Source of the DNA: Pseudanabaena sp. PCC 6802
GTDB lineage: Bacteria > Cyanobacteriota > Cyanobacteriia > Pseudanabaenales > Pseudanabaenaceae
DNA: 64,000 nucleotides
Direction: 5' to 3'
NCBI RefSeq assembly: GCF_000332175.1
Contig: NZ_KB235914.1
Location: 4,467,538 to 4,531,537 of the forward strand
Shown here piece by piece: positions 54,517-63,300 of the stretch (position 1 is its first letter; each line of letters begins with the position of its first letter). Position numbers and translations under genes: made by a program. The notes beneath the pieces were generated by a model. That model had not been told where the DNA came from. It searched no databases and saw nothing but the letters and a program-made list of their open reading frames with translations.

Positions 54517-57500
54517 TCACAGAGAGTCAGGCACTGGGATCGCCCGTTCTGGGCTTGTTCCACTACTTTTTACATCGCTATCCGATCCGCTTTCGCGCAA
54601 CTGATGTAGTCGCTCTTGCCAGGGTGTTAGTTTTTTCGGTGGGAGTTGTCTTGTGTTTTGGGGAGGCTGGGTGATGGAGGTTGGGGGTTGGGTGATGGGG
54701 GCAACTGGCTGTTTGGTTTCTGAAGTGGGCGGGATCGCTTTTGGAGCCTCCTTCTTCACTTCTACCTTTAGTCCCGCTTTGGGTGGAGTAGATGGTTCTA
54801 CTGGTTGGAGAGTTGGTTTAGCAATGGGTGCAACTGGTACAGCCTTTGGCGATTCTACTTTTGGCGTTACTTTTTCTTTGACGCGATCGAACATACGCTG
54901 CCATGCGGGAGGTTCGGATTTCTCCTCAACTTTAGCTTTGGTCTGAGGGAGAGGGATCGTCGGTTGCAAAGCCGGACTGGGGGCTGGGCTAAAGGCTTTT
55001 GTCGGCTCTTGCTTTGATGGCTCCTTCTTCGCTTCTACCTTTAGTCCCGCTTTGGGTGGAGTAGATGGTTCTACTGGTTGGAGAGTTGGTTTAGCGATGG
55101 GTGCAACTGGTACAGCCTTTGGCGATTCTACTTTTGGCGTTACTTTTTCTTTGACGCGATCGAACATACGCTGCCATGCGGGTGGTTCGGATTTCTCCTC
55201 AACCCTGGCTTTTGGTTGAACGGGAGCAGATGGTTGCTCGATCTCGGGAATGGGGGCGATCGCCTTAGGAGCCTTAGTAGGAGCAGGAATTGGAGCTTTC
55301 AGAGACTCTGGCTTTGGAGCTTCCTTCTTGCTTTCTATCTTTGGCTCAACTCTCTTCACTTCCACCTTTGGCTCGATTTTGGGTAAAGCGGATGGTTTTA
55401 CTGGTTCGAGCGTTGGTTTAGCGATAGGTGCAACTGGTGCGACCTTGGGCGATTCTGTTTTCGGCGTTACCTTTTCTTTAAAGCGATCGAACATCTTTTG
55501 CCATCCCGGTTGCTCTTTGCTGGAGGTTTGGGGTACGGGTACGGGTTGTTCGATCGCGGGCGCGATCGCCTTGGGCGCTTCAGCAGGTGAGGGACTGGGA
55601 GCTTTGGGAGGCTCTGGTTTTCGTGTCTCTTTTCGCACTTCCACCTTGGGTGCTGTTTTGGGTTGCGGTGCTAGCTTAGGCGCGGCGGGTGTAGCTGCTG
55701 GCTGTGGCGGCGCAGGCGGTTCTAACCTGGTTGCGGGAGTTGTTGGTGCAACTATGGGCGCTGTTTTCTCTATCTTCTCTACCTTTGGCGCTACAGCCTT
55801 TGGAGATTCCTGTTTGGGCGTTACTTTTTCTTTGAAGCGATCGAACATGCGCTGCCATGCGGGTGGTTCGGATTTCTCCTCAACCTTGGCTTTGGGTTGA
55901 GTGGGAGGAAGCATCGGTTTTGGAGGTAGATTCAGTACTGGACTAGAAGCTTTATCCAACTCTTGTATTGGGGCTTCCTTTTTCGCTTCTACCTTTGGTT
56001 CTGCTTTTGGTTTCGGAGCTTCTTGCTTTACTTCTACCTTTGGCTCGACTTTTGTTGGCAAAGTCTGCGGTGGAGTTTTGGGTAAAGTTGTCTGTGGAGA
56101 TTCGACGATCGGCGCTGGTTTTGGTGGAGCAGATGGCTCTACCTGTTTAGTTGTGGGTGCGATTTTAGGGGCAACAATAGGCGCAGTTTTGGTAACTGGC
56201 TGGGGCGCGATTTTCTCTACTTTCTCCGCTTGTGGCGTTGCAGTTTTGGGAGGCTCCTGTTTGGGAGTTACTTTTTCCTTGAACTTGTTAAATATTCCCT
56301 GCCATCCCGACTGTTCGGATTTTTCACCTGCTTTTTGGGGGCTGGGTAGTTGGGGTTGGGCATTAGGGACTAGGGGTTGGGGTGCTACCTTTGGTGCTTC
56401 TGGTTTTGCGATCGGGACTGGGATGGGGACTATTGGCGGTTGGGTGACAGGGACTGGAGGTTGTGGTGCAACTTTGGGTTGTTCTTGCTTTGAGATCGGT
56501 GCTGGGGATGGGGTTGCTTCAGTGGGTTGGGCAGTGGGAGATGGTGATGGTGTGGGTTGAGCTGTTATTGGTGTAGCTTCTTGGGCGGGCGACTCCGCAG
56601 GCGATGGAGTGGGTGCTGGAGTGGGTGCAGCTACGTAATTTGGATCGACGATTTTGTCGATCGCGTCAATTTCTTCGCCGCGCATCAGGCGTGAAAGCGT
56701 ATCTTGTCCGCCTGGTTGGTAGTCGATCAGGTGAACGGTGCTGTTGAATTGGTTGGCAATTAGATTGCCGTTGCGATCGAGGAATTCCAGCTTGACCCAG
56801 TTCTTACCCGGTTTGAAGCCCTTGAGATAGAGGGGTTGCCAGTTTTCCATCTCAAAGCTTTGTCCGTTAATCGTGGCGCGAATCTGCCAGTCGCTAATAT
56901 CGCTATCTTCGAGGGCAGCGATGTGGAGCGGGGCATTTCTGAGATAAAAGTCCAGCAAAATCGGTTCTGCACCATAGGAGCCGACCGGACGGCTGTAGGT
57001 TAGCAGGGGTTGTTGGGGATTGGGCGTGTTTTCACCAGTTTTGGCATATACGTGAAATGTTGTTTGGGCATAGGCTCCTTCATTTTTGAAGCTTTCGTGC
57101 CAGGGGCGAGACACAAAGGCACGAATGGTATGGGTTCCAGGTGCGAGGCTGTCAAATGTTAGAGTTTGGGTTAGATCGTAGAGGGGCTGGTATTCTTGCC
57201 CATCGAGCGTAACATGGACGTGCGGCCCTAAGCCAAAGGTGCTGTTCTTGAATATGGGCAAGTCGGTAACGCTTAACTGTACCGTCACCTTTTTGTCCTG
57301 AATGATGGTATCGGGCTTAGGGCTAACGATGGTTAGCTGGGGTTCGTATTTGTCAAAGGCATTATTAAGCCGCTGGATTTCTAGGGGCGGAGAAACTTCG
57401 ACGATGCTACCGGACTCAACCTTTTTGGCTTTGCTGACCGCAGCAGGACGATCGCCACCACAGGCGCTGAGACCGAACATCAGTACGATTGCCATTATCA

Positions 57501-57573
57501 GCGCGATCGGTCTTTGCCATCTGCTGGGAAATTTCCGATCCTGATTTGTTTTTTGTTTCGCGATCGCCCACAT
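54517..57573 (-). CDS. Large lipoprotein with Pro/Lys-rich WQ-motif repeats
   Basis: A 1018-residue protein with a lipoprotein signal (IALIMAIVLMFGLSACGGD, lipobox LSAC). Residues ~75-310 contain two Ig/Big-like beta regions (LTIVSPKPDTIIQDKKVTVQ, then HVTLDGQEYQPLYDLTQT). The remaining ~700 residues are Pro, Lys, Ala and Glu rich. Five copies of a short amphipathic motif of the form WQRMFDRFKEKVTPK lie near residues 424, 575, 693, 803 and 895, with a divergent one (LTPWQERLHQLRE) near 985. The linkers repeat EVKKEAPKPE-type phrases. Not assigned to a family. A cell-wall-spanning tether with repeated docking motifs is an inference. Confidence 0.8.
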   Translation of the reverse strand: MWAIAKQKTNQDRKFPSRWQRPIALIMAIVLMFGLSACGGDRPAAVSKAKKVESGSIVEVSPPLEIQRLNNAFDKYEPQLTIVSPKPDTIIQDKKVTVQLSVTDLPIFKNSTFGLGPHVHVTLDGQEYQPLYDLTQTLTFDSLAPGTHTIRAFVSRPWHESFKNEGAYAQTTFHVYAKTGENTPNPQQPLLTYSRPVGSYGAEPILLDFYLRNAPLHIAALEDSDISDWQIRATINGQSFEMENWQPLYLKGFKPGKNWVKLEFLDRNGNLIANQFNSTVHLIDYQPGGQDTLSRLMRGEEIDAIDKIVDPNYVAAPTPAPTPSPAESPAQEATPITAQPTPSPSPTAQPTEATPSPAPISKQEQPKVAPQPPVPVTQPPIVPIPVPIAKPEAPKVAPQPLVPNAQPQLPSPQKAGEKSEQSGWQGIFNKFKEKVTPKQEPPKTATPQAEKVEKIAPQPVTKTAPIVAPKIAPTTKQVEPSAPPKPAPIVESPQTTLPKTPPQTLPTKVEPKVEVKQEAPKPKAEPKVEAKKEAPIQELDKASSPVLNLPPKPMLPPTQPKAKVEEKSEPPAWQRMFDRFKEKVTPKQESPKAVAPKVEKIEKTAPIVAPTTPATRLEPPAPPQPAATPAAPKLAPQPKTAPKVEVRKETRKPEPPKAPSPSPAEAPKAIAPAIEQPVPVPQTSSKEQPGWQKMFDRFKEKVTPKTESPKVAPVAPIAKPTLEPVKPSALPKIEPKVEVKRVEPKIESKKEAPKPESLKAPIPAPTKAPKAIAPIPEIEQPSAPVQPKARVEEKSEPPAWQRMFDRVKEKVTPKVESPKAVPVAPIAKPTLQPVEPSTPPKAGLKVEAKKEPSKQEPTKAFSPAPSPALQPTIPLPQTKAKVEEKSEPPAWQRMFDRVKEKVTPKVESPKAVPVAPIAKPTLQPVEPSTPPKAGLKVEVKKEAPKAIPPTSETKQPVAPITQPPTSITQPPQNTRQLPPKKLTPWQERLHQLRESGSDSDVKSSGTSPERAIPVPDSL
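54746..55200 (-). repeat. Near-identical 273-bp tandem unit inside the lipoprotein gene
   Basis: The segment near 54746-54930 recurs near 55018-55200 with an offset of 273 bp (91 codons) and only a handful of differences. Each copy includes one full WQ motif and its linker, so the last two repeat units arose by recent duplication. Confidence 0.82.
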
Positions 57574-57695
57574 AGTAGTTTCTAAAATTTAGTTCAAAAT
57601 TTTGCAATCTTACATACCGCAATATAGCGAAAAAAGGTTTCATGACCTATTAAAATATCGGGAATATTGCAAAAGCAGTCGCGCGAGAAAAGATT

Positions 57696-58457
57696 ATGAC
57701 CATAATGAATCGCTTGTCCAGTCAATTACAGAGTGCTTTCGACCGTCGTCAAGCTCTCAAAATTATTAGTGGTTTGCAAAACTTTAACTTTGAGTCGGTG
57801 GCAATGGTAGTACGCGCCGCCGAGTTAGGTGGGGCTACGTTTGTTGATATTGCGGCTGATGCGGGGCTAATTAACCTGGCGAAAACGATTACCAGCCTGC
57901 CTGTGTGCGTGTCGGCAGTGGAGCCAGCTAAACTGGCTGAAGCTGTAGCTAATGGCGCGGATCTGGTGGAAATTGGCAACTACGATAAGTTCTACGCGCA
58001 AGGTCGCGTTTTTACAGCCGATGAAGTACTCGAACTAACCCGAGCAACCAGAGCCTTGCTGCCCCATACTGCCCTATCTGTAACCGTACCCCATACGTTA
58101 CCTTTAGATCGGCAGGTGATTTTAGCGGAGCAATTGGTAGCAGTGGGCGCTGACATCATCCAAACCGAAGGTGGCACTAGCAGCGCGCCTGCACATGCTG
58201 GCGTATTGGGCTTAATCGAGAAGGCTGCGCCTACGCTGGCGGCTGCCCATGCCATTAGCCGTGCTGTCTCAGTCCCCGTTCTATGCGCCTCTGGTTTATC
58301 CAGCGTTACCGCACCGATGGCGATCGCTGCCGGAGCGTCTGGCATTGGTGTTGGCACGGCTGTAAACCAACTCAATGACGAAATTGCCGCGATCGCGGTA
58401 GTTCGCAGCCTCCGAGAAGCTTTAACCAGCCAGGTGGCAGTTAGCAACTCCAAATAA
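57696..58457 (+). CDS. ycf23: DUF561 / Ycf23 family TIM-barrel protein
   Basis: A 253-residue protein conserved in cyanobacteria and encoded in some algal plastid genomes as ycf23. It has a TIM-barrel look: GLQNFNFESVAMVVRAAELG, then ATFVDIAADAGLINLAK, ADLVEIGNYDKFY, and an FMN/phosphate-type glycine stretch VPVLCASGLSSVTAPMAIAAGASGIGVGTAV. The molecular function is not established. Monocistronic, with a hairpin terminator after the stop. Confidence 0.9.
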   Translation: MTIMNRLSSQLQSAFDRRQALKIISGLQNFNFESVAMVVRAAELGGATFVDIAADAGLINLAKTITSLPVCVSAVEPAKLAEAVANGADLVEIGNYDKFYAQGRVFTADEVLELTRATRALLPHTALSVTVPHTLPLDRQVILAEQLVAVGADIIQTEGGTSSAPAHAGVLGLIEKAAPTLAAAHAISRAVSVPVLCASGLSSVTAPMAIAAGASGIGVGTAVNQLNDEIAAIAVVRSLREALTSQVAVSNSK

Positions 58458-58462
58458 TTCAC

Positions 58463-58497
58463 TAGGGCGCATTCTTCACACTGAAGAATACGCCCTA
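58463..58497 (+). terminator. Hairpin terminator after ycf23
   Basis: A 16-bp stem with a 3-base loop and one mismatch: TAGGGCGCATTCTTCA, then CAC, then TGAAGAATACGCCCTA. It begins 6 bp after the ycf23 stop and lies between two convergent genes, so it may serve both directions. No long T run follows. Confidence 0.75.
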
Positions 58498-58532
58498 ATT
58501 CTCGTCCCAGTTCTATATACCCTTAAGCTGGC

Positions 58533-59996
58533 TTATTTTTTCGGGCTGGACGATCCCGCCATTCTGCTACCCGTACGGGCAGGGCGATTGTCAAAGTTAG
58601 GACGGCGATCGCCGCTCTGACCGCGCTTGATCGGCTTGGGTACGTGACTGTGCGAGCGATCGGCTTGCTTAGATAAAACGTGCATCACGGCTTGCTCGGC
58701 TTTGTCAGATTGCACCTGGCTATAGGCTAGTTGCAGTGCTGCCGCCGCGATCGCCTGGGGATCGTAGTCCTCAGATAGTTGAGATACTAGAGGCAAGAAT
58801 GATGCTAGACGCTCGCCGCTCAGTGCCTGGTGGATCTGCTCGGTAAATCGCGCGATCCGATTAGCTTGGATTTGACTAATTGAAGGTAACTGGACTGCTT
58901 CTAAGGATTGACCGATTTGTCTTTCCAAGTTGCGCAATTTGTAGCGTTCCCTGTAGTTAATCAGGGTAATGGCTCGACCATCGCGTCCGGCTCTACCCGT
59001 GCGACCGATACGATGCACGTAGCGCTCTAAGTCGTCTGGTAGCTCCAGGTTAATCACATGGCTGAGACCGTCAATATCTAAACCTCTAGCAGCAATATCT
59101 GTTGCTACTACCAGTTTTACTTGCTGATTGCGGAACCGACGCAAGAGAGATTCGCGTTGGATCTGCGATAAATTGCCGTGATATTCATCCACGCTATGAC
59201 CGGCGCTTTGCAGCAATTCCGACAAACGGCTGGCCGAATCTTTAGTCCGGACAAAAATGATCGCAGAACTCGGTGCTTCTAGTTCCAAGATGGGCAACAA
59301 AGATTCCTCTTTAGTGAGGTGAGATGGGATCAAGTAAACCTGTTGCTCGATCTTATTTGGTGCGGTTACCTCTGGCTCGACCTTGATTGTAATTGGCGAT
59401 CGCAGGTAGTTCTTGACCAGGCGCTTGATCTGGGGAGGCATGGTAGCTGAGAAAAATGCTGACTGGCGATCGGATGGCGTGGCGGCTAAAATCTTTTCCA
59501 CATCTTGAATGAAGCCCATATTTAACATTTCGTCGGCTTCATCCAGGACAAACCACGATAAATTGTTGAGCTTGAGCTTGCCGCGCTCCATCAAATCGAT
59601 AACGCGCCCTGGCGTACCGACTACCAAGTGAACGCCGCGCTCTAGCTGTGATATCTGGCGATCGATGGACTGCCCCCCATAAACCGTAAGTACTCTAGCT
59701 CCTGGTCTGAGGTTAAAAGTGCGGATAGCCTGGTTGACCTGAATTGCTAGTTCTCGCGTAGGGGTTAATATCAAAGCTTGCAGCGAATTTTTAGAAATAT
59801 CCAGCTTTTCTAGAATGGGTAACGAAAATGCTGCGGTTTTACCCGTACCAGTTTGAGCTTGCCCCAATATGTCCTTACCTTCTAGAAAGTGAGGAATAGA
59901 TTGGGACTGTATTTCTGTCGGCTGGGTAAACCCTAAGGACTCCAACACCTGAACTCGTGCTTCAGAAATACCAAGAGATGAAAAGGAAGAGGGCAT
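58533..59996 (-). CDS. DEAD-box RNA helicase (CrhR/CsdA-like)
   Basis: An ATP-dependent RNA helicase. The ATG at 59996 gives 487 residues starting MPSSFSSLGISEARVQVLES; a frame nine codons longer is less likely. Motifs in order: Q motif GFTQPTEIQSQSIP, Walker A AQTGTGKTAAFSLP, PTRELAIQ, VGTPGRVIDL, DEAD in WFVLDEADEMLNMGFI, SAT in FFSATMPP, VATDIAARGLDI, and HRIGRTGRAGRDG. The C-terminal extension ends in a basic Arg/Lys/Ser-rich tail. In cyanobacteria such helicases respond to cold and redox state. The 330-bp upstream region may be a long regulatory leader. Confidence 0.93.
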   Translation of the reverse strand: MPSSFSSLGISEARVQVLESLGFTQPTEIQSQSIPHFLEGKDILGQAQTGTGKTAAFSLPILEKLDISKNSLQALILTPTRELAIQVNQAIRTFNLRPGARVLTVYGGQSIDRQISQLERGVHLVVGTPGRVIDLMERGKLKLNNLSWFVLDEADEMLNMGFIQDVEKILAATPSDRQSAFFSATMPPQIKRLVKNYLRSPITIKVEPEVTAPNKIEQQVYLIPSHLTKEESLLPILELEAPSSAIIFVRTKDSASRLSELLQSAGHSVDEYHGNLSQIQRESLLRRFRNQQVKLVVATDIAARGLDIDGLSHVINLELPDDLERYVHRIGRTGRAGRDGRAITLINYRERYKLRNLERQIGQSLEAVQLPSISQIQANRIARFTEQIHQALSGERLASFLPLVSQLSEDYDPQAIAAAALQLAYSQVQSDKAEQAVMHVLSKQADRSHSHVPKPIKRGQSGDRRPNFDNRPARTGSRMAGSSSPKK

Positions 59997-60023
59997 GAAC
60001 GCTCCTAACAAATTAGTGTACAA

Positions 60024-60351
60024 ACAAGGATCTGCTGACTTCTGACTGTATACCTGGTGCTTAACACCTCAGGTTGAGCAGAGATTGCAGACACTGCTTT
60101 GCTTCCCAAGTCTCGCCTCAAGGCATTTTGAGTACGCAGCTTTAAACTTGTCCCGATAAGCAAAAGCAGATATTTACATAGTATAAACGAATGTTAACGA
60201 ATGTAAACAAAATCTTGCAAATTATGTCTTAAGCATGATTTGCAACTCACTCGTTCAACGGAGTCGGCCAACAGATAGCGGCTGCGATCGAGCTTAACTC
60301 AACTACAGCCGCCAATCTAATCACCTCTAATTGTTAATTGTTCGAGCCGAT
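60024..60351 (-). promoter_or_regulatory. Leader/promoter region of the helicase gene
   Basis: No gene is seen in this spacer. A hairpin, ACCTGGTG-CTTAA-CACCTCAGGT, lies at 60052-60075, about 55-80 bp before the helicase ATG. An AT-rich stretch with ATGTTAACGAATGT follows upstream. A long structured leader is typical of cyanobacterial cold-shock helicases, but here it is only suggested by position. Confidence 0.4.
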
Positions 60352-63300
60352 TCAGACCGCAAATCTTCCGGGATCTATGTTTAGATCGTCTTTTGTACTA
60401 GAAAGAGCATCATCAACAAAGGTAGAAGAGAAGAGTCCTTGAGAGATAATACGCTCGGGCGATAGGTGTGACCGTCCCTCAGCCCGACCGATCCGGCGGT
60501 AGTGATCCCAGGCACTGCGCACTTGACCGTTTGCTACCGCGATCGCTACATCAGGATAGGTAGCTATATAGTATTCCGTATCAAATAGCGGACCTGGGTC
60601 GCGGTTTTGGTATTGACCTTCTTTAACAAAGTGCTCCAGTCCATCCTTGTAGGTACCAGCCTCCACTGCTGCCCTCACATCCGGGTTGTTTTGCAGGTAG
60701 AAGCCCTCGTCAAATACCTGCAAGCGAGGCTGACGGTTTTCGTACTGTCCGCGTCGCAGATAATGCTCCATCCCGCTTCTAAAGCGGCCATTCTCAATTT
60801 GTGCTGCTACATCAGGATTCAGTGTCAGGTAGTCTTTATCGTTGAAGACTAAACTACCAGTCAGACCCTGAGGTAGTCCTACTGCAAGGTAGTGCTGCCA
60901 TAGGCTGCCAAATTGACCCGATCTGACTGCCTCTACAGCACTGGGATTGAAGCGTGCGTAGACATTCGGATCGAACAGAATACTCGCAGCTCTACTCTCA
61001 AACTGCCCGACTTCTAGGAAGTGCTCGAACGCATTCTTAAACGTGCCATTGGCAATCAGTGCTTTCACATCCGGGTTCTTGAATAGATACCACTGCGAAT
61101 CAAACAGCGACAATCTGGGATCGCGATGCTCAAACTGTCCGTGTCTGATGAAGTGGTCGAAATAGCTGCTAAACTCTCCACGCGCGATCGCTGCCCCCAC
61201 ACCTGGATTGTAGTCGCGATAGACTTGTTCGTCGTAGAAGATGCTGGGATTGCGTCCTTCAAACTGCCCGACCCGCTCGAATTGATCGAGGGCGTTGGTA
61301 AATTCGCCACGGGCGATCGCTGCTGCTACATCAGGATTATTGGCTAGATAGTAGTTAGCATCAAAGTAATCTTCTAAACTATTGCGTCCAGTATTGGGGC
61401 GATTTTGCAGGATCTGATCCGCATTCAGGAAATCGAGGGTATCTAAACCTACAAAATTCTGTTCTTGTTGTGGCTGATTGTCATCAGTGCCACTACTGCT
61501 ACCACCACTGCTACGCGGAGGGGTGCTAGGAGGATTAGGGTTAGTCCTAGGAGGCGGAACGACGGGGTCTCCACCTCCACCTCCGCCTCCAGAAGTAGAT
61601 CCTACTGTTACGGTCACGGTAGCTGTATCAGATCCACCCCTACCATCGGAAATGACATAGGTGAATGAGTCCGTACCCGCGAACATGCTATCTGGTGTGT
61701 AGACAATGACATCATCAGTCGGAGAAGGCGTACCCATTGTATCGATGCTTGCCATTCCACTATTTGGTGAGCCTACTCCTACGATCGTGATGGTATCGCT
61801 ATTGGGATCCATGTCATTGGAGAGCACCATAATGCTCACAGGAGTATCCATGCCAGTAGCTGCCATATCATTTACGGCATCGGGTGGCTGATTGACTGCG
61901 CTGCCCACTGTGACAGTTACTGTAGCGGTATCAAAACCGCCCATGCCATCGCTGATGACATAGGTAAACGAGTCGGTGCCGTTGAAGCTAGAGGTAGGTG
62001 TATATACCACTAAATCATCAGTAGGCGATGTTGTGCCCATCGTGTCGATAGAAGTGGTACCGTTCATACCAGGGTTGGTGGTCGTAATCGTCAGGGTATC
62101 GCCGTTGGGGTCGGTGTCATTACCAAGAACATTGATGCTGGCTGCCATGCCACTAGGAGTCGTAGCAGTGTCATTAATCGCATCCGGTGGGGCGTTACCC
62201 ACAACGACAGTCACAGTAGCGGTATCTGAGCCACCCATCCCATCAGAAATGACATAGGTAAACGAGTCGGTGCCAGAAAAGCCGGTATTAGGAGTGTAGA
62301 CGACCACATCATCGGTGGGCGATGCACTTCCCATCGTGTCGATGCTCGTCATCCCGTTCATACCATCGGTAGCATCAGCAATCGTCAGCGTGTCGCTATT
62401 GGGATCGGTGTCGTTACTTAGAACGTCGATACTAGTTGCCATACCACTAGCTGTGCTAGCAGTGTCACTAATCGCATCCGGTGGGGCATTACCCACAACG
62501 ACAGTCACAGTAGCGGTATCTAAGCCACCCATACCATCAGAGATGACATAGGTAAACGAGTCGGTACCAGCAAAGCCGGTATTAGGAGTGTAGACGACTA
62601 CATCATCAGTGGGAGAGAGACTACCCATCGTGTCGATGCTCGTCATCCCGTTCATACCATCGGTAGCATCAGCGATCGTCAGCGTGTCGCTATTGGGATC
62701 GGTGTCGTTACTCAGAACGTCGATACTAGTTGCCATACCACTAGCTGTGCTAGCAGTGTCATTAATCGCGTCCGGTGGGGCGTTACCCACAACGACAGTC
62801 ACAGTGGCGGTATCTGAGCCACCCATCCCATCAGAGATCACATAGGTGAACGAGTCGGTACCGGCAAACCCGCTATTCGGTGTGTAGACCACCACGTCAT
62901 CCGTGGGCGATGTGGTGCCGTTCGTGCTGATGCTCGTACTGCCGTTCGTGCCGGGTGTGGCCGTCGTCACGGTTAGCGGATCGCCGTTCGGGTCGCTGTC
63001 GTTGCCCAGTACCCCAATCGAGACCGGCGTGCCAGATGGGGTGGAGGTCGCGTCATTTACCGCATCGGGGATGCCGTTATTCACCACTACCGTTACCGTC
63101 GCCGTATCCAATCCGCCCATGCCATCGCTGATCGTGTACGTGAACGAGTCGGTACCGGCAAACCCGCTATTCGGTGTGTAGACCACCACGTCATCCGTGG
63201 GCGATGTGGTGCCGTTCGTGCTGATGCTCGTGCTGCCGTTCCCGCCTGCCGTTGCTGCCGTCACTGTCAGCGGATCGCCGTTGGGGTCGCTATCGTTACC

